64,000 nucleotides of DNA from Actinomadura rudentiformis (GTDB lineage: Bacteria > Actinomycetota > Actinomycetes > Streptosporangiales > Streptosporangiaceae): assembly GCF_008923185.1 (NCBI RefSeq), contig NZ_WBMT01000003.1, positions 372,001 to 436,000 of the forward strand, read 5' to 3'. Positions 16,952 to 24,752 of the stretch are shown piece after piece. Under the pieces are notes generated by a model. The model saw nothing but the letters and a program-made list of their open reading frames with translations. It searched no databases and was not told where the DNA came from. Position numbers and translations under genes: made by a program. The stretch's first letter is position 1; each line of letters opens with the position of its first letter.

Positions 16952-17703
16952 CCGGGCCGGTCGTCCTTCAGCCGGTCGGTGGCCACCAGTTCCAGGGTGA
17001 TGAGCACAGCGACGGCCTCGATCGCGAGCAGGCCGATGAGCACAAGCACCTGGGTGGCTCCGGCCTCCAAGGGGTCGGCGCCGCCCAGCAGCACACCGAC
17101 GAACGCGCCGGGGAGCGTGACGAGCCCGACCGTGCGCGTCTGGTCCAGCGCGGGGATCAGCGCGAGCGCGGCGGCCGACCGGCAGACCTCCAGCGCGGCG
17201 TCGCGGGGAAGCAGCCCCAGCGCGAGCCCGCCCTCGTACTCCCCGCGCCGCGTTCGCAACTCGTCCAGCGCGCGGCGGCCGGTCAGCGCGCAGGCGGTCA
17301 TCGCGCCGCCGATGAAGATACCGGCGATCGGCAGCACCGCCACCGGGCGCAACGGCACCAGCGTCGAGGCGAGCAGCAGGCCCAGGACGGGCGCGACGCC
17401 GGCGGCGATCGGCAGCATCGCCCACCAGGCCCGGCCACGCGTCGATCCGGTGATCCTGCGACCCGCGGTGGCGGCCGCGATGACCACCATGCCGGCGACG
17501 AACACCGCCGTCCATCCCGCACTGCGCAGCACCGCCGCGATGAGCAGCGAGACGGCCGCGAGCTGCGCGGTCGCACGCACCGCGGCGACCACGACCTCGC
17601 GGCCGAGTCCCAGCCCGCCGAGGCGCACCAGCCATGCCGCCGCGACCGTGAGGACGACGAGGACCAGGCCGAGCAATGGCCCGACGTCGGGCGCCGCACT
17701 CAT
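16948..17703 (-). CDS. FetB/YbbM-type (UPF0014) ABC permease
   Basis: The protein has 251 residues with about seven membrane helices. REVVVAAVRATAQLAAVS, MLPIAAGVAPVLGLLLAS, FIGGAMTACALTGRRALDELRTRRGEYEG and GLVTLPGAFVGVLLGGADPLEAGATQVLV are hallmark stretches of UPF0014 permeases (E. coli FetB), linked to iron export and oxidative stress. The normal ATPase partner (FetA) is not beside it, so it may use a distant ATPase. ATG 17703 is preceded by GGGGGGAAG. The gene is convergent with ridA. Confidence 0.87.
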   Translation of the reverse strand: MSAAPDVGPLLGLVLVVLTVAAAWLVRLGGLGLGREVVVAAVRATAQLAAVSLLIAAVLRSAGWTAVFVAGMVVIAAATAGRRITGSTRGRAWWAMLPIAAGVAPVLGLLLASTLVPLRPVAVLPIAGIFIGGAMTACALTGRRALDELRTRRGEYEGGLALGLLPRDAALEVCRSAAALALIPALDQTRTVGLVTLPGAFVGVLLGGADPLEAGATQVLVLIGLLAIEAVAVLITLELVATDRLKDDRPG

Positions 17704-17809
17704 GACTTCCCCCCGAACCAAACGACGCGCATCGTCCGCCAACTCATTTGAAGCGATTGTGATCTGACTGGCACCGCGTAACCCTCGCAAACCCCGCTAA
17801 CGTTGCCTT

Positions 17810-18694
17810 GTGGGGGATCTCGAGTCGAGTGGGCCATCTCGCCGGAAGGCGCTCGGACTGATGGGCGTGGCCGGCTTCTTCGCTTTGGGCGCCGACAGCG
17901 TGCTCGGCTCCTCGGAGCCGGGCAAGGCCGCGCCGCACACGGCCGTACCAAGGCCGCGGGCGGTGATCCATCCCTCGCCACCATCGTCCACGGTCGCGCC
18001 GAACCAGCCGGCGCCGCCCCCGCCGACGCCGACCGTTCCACCGTCGCCCCGGGCCGCGTCCTGGTCGCCCGCCAGGTTGACCACGCCCAAGCCACGCAAG
18101 CCGCTCCGCGACCTGCAGGATCTGGTGCCGCCGCCACCGCCGAAGACGATCGCGCTGACCATCGACGACGGCCCGCACCCGCTCTACACACCGCAGGTGC
18201 TCGACGTGCTGGCCGAGCACGAGGTGCGCGCGACGTTCTTCATCATCGGCGAGCAGGTCATCGAATACCCGAAGCTCACCCGGCGCATCGCCGACGCGGG
18301 CCATCAGGTGTGCAACCACACCATGACCCACCCGCTCTCACTCGGCCGCCTGTCCACCAAGAAGGTGCGGCAAGAGATCGTCGAGGCGCACGACCGGATC
18401 GCGCAGTCGACCGGCATCGTGCCCACGTTCTTCCGGGCGCCGGGCGGCAACTGGTCGAAGGCGACCCTCGACATCATCGGCGAGCACGGGATGTTGCCGG
18501 TCGACTGGGCCGTCGATCCGCAGGACTGGAGACGGCCCGGTGTGGGCAGCATCCGGCGCGGACTCCTCAAGTGCGGCTCCGGTGACATCCTGCTCTGCCA
18601 TGACGGCGGCGGCGACCGCTCGCAGACGGTGAAGGCGCTGCGCGGCGCCATTCCCAAGCTGAAAAAGCGCGGTCTGACCTTCGTCTCACTCTGA
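17810..18694 (+). CDS. Exported polysaccharide deacetylase (NodB domain)
   Basis: The protein has 294 residues. An RRKALGLMG stretch before a hydrophobic segment suggests export, possibly by the Tat route. A Pro/Ser/Thr-rich linker of about 80 residues follows. The NodB domain (about 115-290) has all motifs: TIDDGPHPLYTP (catalytic Asp and metal Asp), HTMTHP (metal His pair), RAPGGNW and LLCHDGGGDR. It should remove acetyl groups from peptidoglycan or a surface glycan. GTG 17810 has no clear ribosome-binding site and a TAACGT element lies close, so it may be leaderless. It appears to be single. Confidence 0.93.
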   Translation: MGDLESSGPSRRKALGLMGVAGFFALGADSVLGSSEPGKAAPHTAVPRPRAVIHPSPPSSTVAPNQPAPPPPTPTVPPSPRAASWSPARLTTPKPRKPLRDLQDLVPPPPPKTIALTIDDGPHPLYTPQVLDVLAEHEVRATFFIIGEQVIEYPKLTRRIADAGHQVCNHTMTHPLSLGRLSTKKVRQEIVEAHDRIAQSTGIVPTFFRAPGGNWSKATLDIIGEHGMLPVDWAVDPQDWRRPGVGSIRRGLLKCGSGDILLCHDGGGDRSQTVKALRGAIPKLKKRGLTFVSL

Positions 18695-18863
18695 TCCGGA
18701 TCGACCGCCGTACCTTTGCGGCATTTCGGACATTGGGCGCATTTCAGAGTGGGATCTACACAGTGTTTGCCCGGCATGAAGTCTATCGTCAGGGAAACGA
18801 GGACAGTCTCCCTCCGAGGAGATTGCGGCCAATACGCCCAATCTGCACCACGAGGGAGAAGAA

Positions 18864-19253
18864 ATGCGTACGAGCATTCGCACTGGGGTGGCGCTTTCCA
18901 TCTCGGCGCTGACCATGAGCGGTACCGCCGTGCTCACCTCCGGCAGTGCCGAGGCCGCCGCCACGCAGACACCCGCCGCCGCGACGACCACCGCATCCAC
19001 CATCGCTCCGGAGGCCGAGCGGACGTGCCGCTACTATGTCTGGCCCCGGCGCGGCACTTTCGTCCACAGGACGCCGTGGGGCAGGAGGATCGGTCACCTC
19101 CGCCACGGAAAGGTCGTGCTGGCGCAATGCCGTCGGTCACACGGCTGGGTCAAGCTTCGCGGAAACGTCAGGCCGAGGTTCATTGGAAAGTGGGTATACC
19201 GCCCACACCTGGTTCGGTTCGGGTTTGGCTTTCCCGGCGACGACTTCTCGTAG
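18864..19253 (+). CDS. Small secreted protein of unknown function
   Basis: The protein has 129 residues with a clear signal peptide (MRTSIRTGVALSISALTMSG...SAEA). The mature part starts Ala/Thr-rich and continues with CRYYVWPRRGTFVHRTPWGRRIGHLRHGKVVLAQC, which could be a small SH3-like beta barrel with one Cys pair, then a basic and aromatic end. I do not recognise the family. The ribosome-binding site GAGGGAGAAG precedes the ATG. Two near-identical decamers (18721-18730 and 18739-18748) lie in its upstream region. A strong hairpin follows the stop. Confidence 0.75.
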   Translation: MRTSIRTGVALSISALTMSGTAVLTSGSAEAAATQTPAAATTTASTIAPEAERTCRYYVWPRRGTFVHRTPWGRRIGHLRHGKVVLAQCRRSHGWVKLRGNVRPRFIGKWVYRPHLVRFGFGFPGDDFS

Positions 19254-19261
19254 ATGAGCAC

Positions 19262-19298
19262 GAACAACGGCTCCGTGCGCCGCGCGGAGCCGTTGTTC
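19262..19298. terminator. Hairpin terminator after the secreted protein gene
   Basis: GAACAACGGCTCCG (19262-19275) pairs perfectly with 19285-19298 around a 9-base loop. There is no T run, as is common in high-GC genomes. It lies between a + gene and a convergent - gene and can end both transcripts. Confidence 0.75.
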
Positions 19299-19349
19299 TG
19301 CCCGCGCCAGTTATGAACGGGTCAATTTCACGGGTCGGTTTCGCACGGG

Positions 19350-19976
19350 TCAGGAGATCTGGTCGGCGGCCCGGGGCGGCGGCACGATGGCGCCGACCAT
19401 GCTCAGCCGCTTGGCCATCCGTTCCTCCGCCGCGTCTGAGGCCACGGTCTGCTTCCTGATCCTCAGCCGCGCCCAGCGGGACACCGGGACCGCCGACCGG
19501 TTGACCGCCTGCCAGCGGTCGGTGAGGGCGGCGAGGGACTCGCGGGCCTGTTCGAAGTACTGTGCCTGCAAGTCCACCTGGCGAGCCTGGCGGGCCATCG
19601 CCTGCACTTCTTGAAACGCCTCCGCCGACTCGTTCGCCTGGCCTTCCCGGCGCGCCGGGCCGAGCATCCCGAGGAGAGCGGACAGCAGTGCCGCTCCGAG
19701 GGCCAGCCCGCCTGCGACGATCTCGTGCCGGTTGCCGGCGAGCATCATGCTCCCGGCGACTCCGGACGCCAGCACCGCGCTCACTGCCAGGCAGATGTTG
19801 AGCGCGCGCCACACCCGCGCGGTCTCCTCCTGGCACAACGTCGCGCAGGAACAGGTCTCCTCGATCCAGAACAGTTCCGCACCGACCGCCCCGCGCCAGG
19901 AGTACTCGAGTGCGCGGCCGGGTCCCGGCCCGGCTCCGCCGGGTGATGTGCCGCCGCTCGGATCCGTGTCCGCCAT
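19350..19976 (-). CDS. SLATT-domain 2TM protein
   Basis: The protein has 208 residues. After a Gly/Pro-rich N-terminus, two hydrophobic helices occur (ALNICLAVSAVLASGVAGSM and IVAGGLALGAALLSALLGML), followed by an amphipathic helical region with LQAQYFEQARESLAALTDRWQ. This is the layout of SLATT domains, known as predicted membrane-perturbing effectors in nucleotide-signal conflict systems. No SMODS cyclase, SLOG or other partner lies nearby. The N-terminal CSCATLCQEE, with its two cysteines, is unusual. ATG 19976 follows a GGGGGG run. A role in defence is only an inference from the family. Confidence 0.7.
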   Translation of the reverse strand: MADTDPSGGTSPGGAGPGPGRALEYSWRGAVGAELFWIEETCSCATLCQEETARVWRALNICLAVSAVLASGVAGSMMLAGNRHEIVAGGLALGAALLSALLGMLGPARREGQANESAEAFQEVQAMARQARQVDLQAQYFEQARESLAALTDRWQAVNRSAVPVSRWARLRIRKQTVASDAAEERMAKRLSMVGAIVPPPRAADQIS

Positions 19977-20230
19977 GACGAGGCCCCCCTGTGCGCTTGC
20001 GTGGTCAGCGCCATGGTCAGGGAACGGGCCGCCGCCCTCATCCGCCGATACACAATCCGGGCGTCGCCTTTGCCGAGGCATCGGGACGCAGGCCCGCGAA
20101 TAGATCGTCCTCGACTGGCCGGAGGGGGTGTACTCAGGTACACCCCCGGTCCGGGTTGCGGGCACACTGTGGGCGGCAGGCCCTCGTCGGAGACTGGACT
20201 TCGAAGACGGCGAGCCACGGAGGCAGCACG

Positions 20231-21565
20231 ATGAGCAGTGACACGACGAGCAGTGAGTTGGCGAAGGAGAACTGGGCCGCGGAGCGGCTGAGGGCGCCGT
20301 GGCGCGGGTTCCGGCTGAGCCTGCTGGCCTTTCCCGCAATCGCCCTGGCGACGCTGCTGATCACCTCGTACTCGCTGGTGACCAGCGTGGTCGGCATCCT
20401 GATGGTGCCGCCGGTGGTCATGCTGGCGCGGTCGCTCATGAACGTGTACCGCGACCTGATCGGCAAGTGGACCGGCGTTCAGATCGAGCGGCCGTACCTG
20501 CCCGAGCCGCCGGAAGAGGAGGACCCAGGCTTCGTCGGCCAGTGGAACCGCTTCGTCCGGCTGTCCTCGGACCCCGCGACCTGGCGTGACATGGCCTGGC
20601 TGGTCGCGGACCCGATCGTCGTGTTCTTCACCGCGGCGCTGCCGTTCTACCTGGTCGCCTACGGCCTGTGGGGCCTGATCCTGGCGGGCGGCATGGGCGA
20701 TGTGATCGCCAACGCCGGCGGGCAGGAGTGGTACGGCTTCATCCCCATCCAGCAGGGCTACGGCAACGACGGCGCGAAGGTGACCGCCACGGTGCTGCTC
20801 GGCACGGTCTTCATGGTCGCCGGTTTCCTGTCCGGGCCGCGCCTGCTCAAGGTGTACGGCCGGTGGGGGCAGTCGCTCCTCGGGCCGACCGAGAAGTCGA
20901 AGCTGGCCCTGCGCGTCCAGCACCTGACCGAGACCCGTTCCGAGGCCGTGGACGCGTCGGCCGCCGAGCTCCGCCGCATCGAGCGGGACCTGCACGACGG
21001 CGCCCAGGCACGGCTGGTCGCGATGGGCATGACGCTCGGCGCGATCGAGCACCTCCTCGACAAGGACCCGGCCAAGGCGCGGCTGCTGCTCGCCGAGACG
21101 CGCCAGTCGTCGGCCAAGGCGCTGCACGAGCTGCGCGACCTGGTCCGCGGCATCCACCCGCCGGTCCTCGCCGACCGCGGCATCGGCGACGCCGTCAAGG
21201 CCCTGGCCCTGGACCACCCGCTCCAGGTCGAGGTCGAGTCCACGCTGCCCGGCCGCCCCCAGCCGCCGGTCGAGTCCGCCGCGTACTTCGCGGTGTCGGA
21301 GATCCTCACCAACGCCGCCAAGCACTCGGGCGCGAGCCGCGTCTGGATCGACCTGCGCTACGAGAGCGGCTTCATGAGGATCACCGTCACCGACGACGGC
21401 CACGGCGGCGCGACCCTGGAGGGCGGCACGGGCCTGCGCGGAATCGAGCGCAGGATCGGTACATTCGACGGCGTACTCGCCCTGAACTCCCCCGTGGGCG
21501 GCCCGACGATCGTGACCCTGGAGCTGCCGTGCGAGTTGTCCTCGCCGAAGACCTTGCCCTCCTGA
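20231..21565 (+). CDS. NarL-family sensor histidine kinase
   Basis: The protein has 444 residues. Two N-terminal and two central membrane segments (LSLLAFPAIALATLLITSYS; VVGILMVPPVVMLARSL; FFTAALPFYLVAYGLWGLIL; VLLGTVFMVAGFLSG) enclose a cytoplasmic and an outside loop. The HisKA_3 dimerisation helix has RRIERDLHDGAQARLVAMG, with the phospho-His in LHDG. The ATPase has AVSEILTNAAKHSGAS (N box) and TVTDDGHGG (G1) with GTGLRGIERR. It phosphorylates the response regulator encoded next, whose gene overlaps its end by 37 bases. The signal is unknown. ATG 20231 has GGAGG upstream. Confidence 0.93.
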   Translation: MSSDTTSSELAKENWAAERLRAPWRGFRLSLLAFPAIALATLLITSYSLVTSVVGILMVPPVVMLARSLMNVYRDLIGKWTGVQIERPYLPEPPEEEDPGFVGQWNRFVRLSSDPATWRDMAWLVADPIVVFFTAALPFYLVAYGLWGLILAGGMGDVIANAGGQEWYGFIPIQQGYGNDGAKVTATVLLGTVFMVAGFLSGPRLLKVYGRWGQSLLGPTEKSKLALRVQHLTETRSEAVDASAAELRRIERDLHDGAQARLVAMGMTLGAIEHLLDKDPAKARLLLAETRQSSAKALHELRDLVRGIHPPVLADRGIGDAVKALALDHPLQVEVESTLPGRPQPPVESAAYFAVSEILTNAAKHSGASRVWIDLRYESGFMRITVTDDGHGGATLEGGTGLRGIERRIGTFDGVLALNSPVGGPTIVTLELPCELSSPKTLPS

Positions 21566-22176
21566 GGGAAGGCCTGGTCAGCCTGCTCGAATCGCACGGC
21601 TTCGAGATCGCCGCCGCGGTCGACAACGGCCCTTCGCTCCTCAAGGCACTGCTCGACCACCGCCCCGACGTGGCGGTGGTCGATGTGCGCCTGCCGCCGT
21701 CGTTCACCGACGAGGGGCTGCAGGCGGCGCTGGAGGCTCGCCGCCAGGTGCCGGGGCTGCCGGTCCTGGTCCTGTCCCAGTATGTCGAGCAGCTGTACGC
21801 GCGGGAGCTGCTGGCCGACGGCAGCGGCGGGATCGGTTACCTGCTCAAGGACCGGGTGTTCGACGCCGAGCAGTTCATCGACGGTGTCCGCCGGGTCGCG
21901 GCGGGCGGCACCGCGATGGACCCGGAGGTCATCTCGCGGCTCGTGGCGCGCGGCACCCGGGACCAGCCGCTGGGCCGGCTGACCCCGCGCGAGCTGGAGG
22001 TCCTGGAGCTGATGGCGCAGGGCCGTTCGAACGCGGCCATCGCCCAGCAGCTCGTCGTCACCGAACGGGCCGTCACCAAGCACACCGCCAACATCTTCAG
22101 CAAGCTCGACTTGGCGGTCTCAGACGACGACAACCGGCGCGTGCTCGCCGTCCTCGCGTACCTCAACCGCTCCTAG
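21529..22176 (+). CDS. NarL/FixJ-family response regulator
   Basis: The protein has 215 residues. The receiver begins VRVVLAEDLALLREGLVSLL, with phospho-acceptor Asp in VAVVDVRLPPS and conserved Lys in YLLKDRV. The LuxR-type HTH is LTPRELEVLELMAQGRSNAAIAQQLVVTERAVTKHTANIFSKL. It starts at GTG 21529, inside the end of the kinase gene, so the pair is made together. It presumably binds its own and other promoters as a dimer. Its stop overlaps the convergent MerB-like gene by a few bases. Confidence 0.95.
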   Translation: MRVVLAEDLALLREGLVSLLESHGFEIAAAVDNGPSLLKALLDHRPDVAVVDVRLPPSFTDEGLQAALEARRQVPGLPVLVLSQYVEQLYARELLADGSGGIGYLLKDRVFDAEQFIDGVRRVAAGGTAMDPEVISRLVARGTRDQPLGRLTPRELEVLELMAQGRSNAAIAQQLVVTERAVTKHTANIFSKLDLAVSDDDNRRVLAVLAYLNRS

Positions 22177-22871
22177 TCCGCGCCTGGCGCGTCCGGCGGA
22201 TCCGAGGGCAATCCCCAGAACGAGCCGCGCAGCCCGGCGTCGCGCAGGTAGGCGGCGGCCGTGGCGGGCTCGCGGCGCGTGTACCCGCGGTCGAGGCGGC
22301 CCGCGTACCAGCCGCGCGCGAGCCGCCACAACGTGGCGAGGTCCATGACGTAGCCGCGCTCGTTGCCCGAGCGTTCAAGCCAGTCGTCCACGCAACGCTC
22401 CCCGCAGAAAAGCCGCTGGTGTCCGCAGGTGTGGACGACGTCGTCCCACATCCGTGTCACCGGAACGAGAAAGTGCGCGACCTGCTCTCCGGCGGGCGGC
22501 GCCTCCCTGCGGACCACCCAGGCGTGCGCCCGGTCGCAGCCGGGGCAGCGTGTGGAGACCAGGACGTCCGGCTCGTCCAAAAGCAGATGGGCGAGCGCGA
22601 ACGAATCCCACGCACACCCGCCCCACCACAACGTGGATGTCCCCATGACGGCGAAGCCGAGCGGGATCGACGAGAACGGGTGTGCCATCACCACCCGGTC
22701 CTCGTCATCGAGCACGACATGACGCAGCTCCGCCAGGACCCGGAGACCACCACGGACGGTTTCGGGACGCACTCCGAACCGTTCGGCCAGCTCTGGCAGT
22801 TCCGGTGCCCGTCCGGTCTCCGCGAAGCCGCGATACACGGCCAAGCGCAGATCCTCGTTGTCGATCGCCAC
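22173..22871 (-). CDS. Alkylmercury lyase (MerB)-like protein
   Basis: The protein has 232 residues. An N-terminal winged-helix-like part (ELAERFGVRPETVRGGLRVLAEL) precedes the MerB-like core. WGGCAWDSFALAHLL carries Cys86 and Asp89, and HTCGHQRLFC carries Cys149. Their spacing (86/89/149) equals that of the catalytic set Cys96/Asp99/Cys159 of plasmid MerB. The end (REPATAAAYLRDAGLRGSFWGLP) is typical of the actinobacterial branch. Organomercurial cleavage is possible, but no merA, merR or transport gene is near, so another thiol or metal chemistry is as likely. Confidence 0.82.
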   Translation of the reverse strand: MAIDNEDLRLAVYRGFAETGRAPELPELAERFGVRPETVRGGLRVLAELRHVVLDDEDRVVMAHPFSSIPLGFAVMGTSTLWWGGCAWDSFALAHLLLDEPDVLVSTRCPGCDRAHAWVVRREAPPAGEQVAHFLVPVTRMWDDVVHTCGHQRLFCGERCVDDWLERSGNERGYVMDLATLWRLARGWYAGRLDRGYTRREPATAAAYLRDAGLRGSFWGLPSDPPDAPGAD

Positions 22872-22894
22872 CCCGCCACCCTAAACCGGCCGAA

Positions 22895-22929
22895 TGGAAA
22901 GTACTTGCCACATTGGAAAGTACTTGCCA
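22895..22929. promoter_or_regulatory. Tandem 16-bp repeat upstream of membrane protein/winged-helix operon
   Basis: TGGAAAGTACTTGCCA occurs twice (22895-22910 and 22914-22929), identical, with a 19-bp period. Each copy contains the palindrome AAGTACTT. The repeats lie between the divergent MerB-like gene and the operon, 28 bases before the first ATG, so they are probably the binding sites of the winged-helix protein of that operon. Confidence 0.75.
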
Positions 22930-22956
22930 GACTCGAACCATCGGCAAGGAGGCGAA

Positions 22957-23406
22957 ATGAGCGAGCGAGATGGACTGACCTCGGCGGGCGCTGCCGCCGC
23001 GCTGGCCCGCGCGGACGAGTTGCGGGCGTCGGTGCGCGAGCGCGGGCGCTGGCTGGTCCGGTTCCAGCTGGCCTATGGCGCGATGTCCCTGGTGGCGGTC
23101 CTGATGCTCGGCTTGGTCGACTGGCCCGCCGGCATCGTGATCAGCGTGGCGTTCTGGGCCGTCACGCTCCCGCCGCTGATCTTCTACGCGGTGCGGCAAC
23201 CGGTCGCGCACCGCGGCATGGCACGCTCCCACCTGGTGATGATGGCGGCCTGGACGGTGCTCTACTTGGCGGTGCTCATGCCCGGCACACAGATGCAGGG
23301 CGAGCCCGGCTGGTGGGTTCCGGGCGCGGTCGCGGTGTCGTTGCCGGGATTCGTCGCCGCGTACCTGACGTCGCGGCGTGTGACCGGCCGGGCGGCGCGA
23401 CCGTGA
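22957..23406 (+). CDS. Small four-helix membrane protein
   Basis: The protein has 149 residues: an N-terminal amphipathic helix (AAAALARADELRASVRERG), then four predicted membrane helices (LAYGAMSLVAVLMLGLV; AGIVISVAFWAVTLPPLIFY; LVMMAAWTVLYLAVLM; WVPGAVAVSLPGFVAAYL). I recognise no catalytic motif. The start is ATG 22957 with AAGGAGG just upstream. It overlaps the following regulator gene by four bases (GTGA). Such two-gene operons of a membrane protein and a small winged-helix repressor are frequent in actinobacteria; the membrane protein is likely the repressor's main target. Confidence 0.82.
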   Translation: MSERDGLTSAGAAAALARADELRASVRERGRWLVRFQLAYGAMSLVAVLMLGLVDWPAGIVISVAFWAVTLPPLIFYAVRQPVAHRGMARSHLVMMAAWTVLYLAVLMPGTQMQGEPGWWVPGAVAVSLPGFVAAYLTSRRVTGRAARP

Positions 23407-23717
23407 ACCACCCCCGGCACGAACTCGACGAAGTCATCCACGCACCGGTGCGCTTTTCCATCGTGGCAACCCTCGCGGCGGCGGAGAAGGCCGAGTTCGC
23501 GTACGTCCGGGACGCCGTCGAGGTGAGCGACTCGGTGCTCTCCAAGCAGGCGACCACGCTGGAGAAGGCGGGCTACGTCAAAATCACCAAGGGCTATGTC
23601 GGGAAACGCCCGCGCACCTGGCTGTCGTTGACCGCACGTGGCCGGACGGCGTTCGCGGCGCATGTCGCGGCACTGCGCGCGATCACTGAGGCCGCGGGCG
23701 ACGTGACGCCCTCCTAG
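23403..23717 (+). CDS. Winged-helix transcriptional regulator (ArsR/MarR-like)
   Basis: The protein has 104 residues, almost entirely a winged helix: ELDEVIHAPVRFSIVATLAAAEKAEFAYVRDAVEVSDSVLSKQATTLEKAGYVKITKGYVGKRPRTWLSLTARGRTAF carries the recognition helix (SDSVLSKQATTLE) and the wing (KGYVGKRPRTW). It starts at GTG 23403 inside the stop of the preceding gene. It has no sensor domain or metal site. It should act as a dimer; the tandem 16-bp repeats before the operon are its probable target. Confidence 0.88.
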   Translation: MNHPRHELDEVIHAPVRFSIVATLAAAEKAEFAYVRDAVEVSDSVLSKQATTLEKAGYVKITKGYVGKRPRTWLSLTARGRTAFAAHVAALRAITEAAGDVTPS

Positions 23718-23837
23718 CGAGGCGGAACCGGCGGATGTTCACGCGTTGGTCTTGCCTTCCCGCCATTTCGGGCTATCAGGGTCGGTACATGGTGTTCTAT
23801 CTTGCCAGGCAGAAGAAGGCCCTTCTGGAGGGGCGCC

Positions 23838-24752
23838 ATGACCGCGATTCTCATCCTCCTCTGCCTGGCGATCGCCGGACGCGAGCTCTATCTGTCGTTC
23901 GACAGGAAACGGACCGGAACGGCGCCGGCGCCCGAGATCGCCGACATCCGCACCCAGCTCACCGCGCTCAAGGGCACCCGCGAGGAACTCGAGGAGTTCC
24001 GCGGCGTCCAGCGCGAGCAGCTCGAACGGCTGGCGGCCGGGCAGGTCACGCACGCCGAGTCGCTGCAGGAGACCGATGCCCGCATCCGCTCGCTCATCTC
24101 CCAGATCAACGACCGGATGCTGCCCGAGATCAATGACCGGCTCACGCAGCAGCGCGACTCCGTCGACCGGCTGGCCGAAGAGGTGGCCCGGCTGCGCGGC
24201 CATCTGATCGGGCGCCTCGACCAGGCCGTCGCGGCCTCGCTGGGCGCCGGCCCGATCGACACGGTCGCGGGCGGGCTCGGCACCGAGGGCGCGGAGGCAC
24301 CGTCCGGCCTGATCCGGGCGTACGAGCGGTTCGCCGAACGGTACGGCCTGCGCGTCGAGCTGTCCGACCCCACCGGGGAGGACACGAGCTGGAAGGCCCG
24401 CTACTACCTGTCCGGACGCAGCCCGCGCGATCTCGAACGCGACTTCATCGACCTCGTCCGGCGGCTGCGCGCGTCCAGCGGCACACCGAACGGGACGGAG
24501 ACCGAAGCCGCGAACGCGCTGCTGCGTTCCCTTCACGGCATCGAGATGGGCGGCGCTCAGGTCGGCCCGTTCGTCCTCGTCCGTACGCCGGAGGCCATGC
24601 TCTGCGGCGTGTTGTCGCTCGCCGAGCTGCGCAAGGCCGGACCGGCGCGGCTGCTGGCCGATCCGGTCGGCGCGGCGGTACGGCTGCATGGCCTGCCGGA
24701 GAGCCGGTTCTGCGACCTGTCGGCCTTCAACGGGTCGGAGCGCTCCAGGTGA
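23838..24752 (+). CDS. Membrane-anchored coiled-coil protein of unknown function
   Basis: The protein has 304 residues. Residues 2-18 (TAILILLCLAIAGRELYL) form one N-terminal membrane helix. Residues about 40-130 are a charged heptad-rich region (LKGTREELEEFRGVQREQLERLAAG, RLTQQRDSVDRLAEEVARLRGHL), likely a coiled coil. The C-terminal half (GLIRAYERFAERYGLRVELSD..., FIDLVRRLRASSGTPNG) is a mixed globular domain I do not recognise. ATG 23838 has GGAGG upstream. Its 3' end overlaps the convergent enoyl-CoA hydratase gene by 26 bases. A scaffold or partition-like role is possible, but nothing shows it. Confidence 0.7.
   Translation: MTAILILLCLAIAGRELYLSFDRKRTGTAPAPEIADIRTQLTALKGTREELEEFRGVQREQLERLAAGQVTHAESLQETDARIRSLISQINDRMLPEINDRLTQQRDSVDRLAEEVARLRGHLIGRLDQAVAASLGAGPIDTVAGGLGTEGAEAPSGLIRAYERFAERYGLRVELSDPTGEDTSWKARYYLSGRSPRDLERDFIDLVRRLRASSGTPNGTETEAANALLRSLHGIEMGGAQVGPFVLVRTPEAMLCGVLSLAELRKAGPARLLADPVGAAVRLHGLPESRFCDLSAFNGSERSR

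Noticed and set aside
16948..17703. Complete FetAB iron exporter
   Set aside because: Only the permease is present; no ABC ATPase lies on either side.
16465..17751. A 428-codon + strand frame covering ridA and the permease gene
   Set aside because: Both real genes in the region have family motifs; this frame is low-complexity Arg/Asp/Gln.
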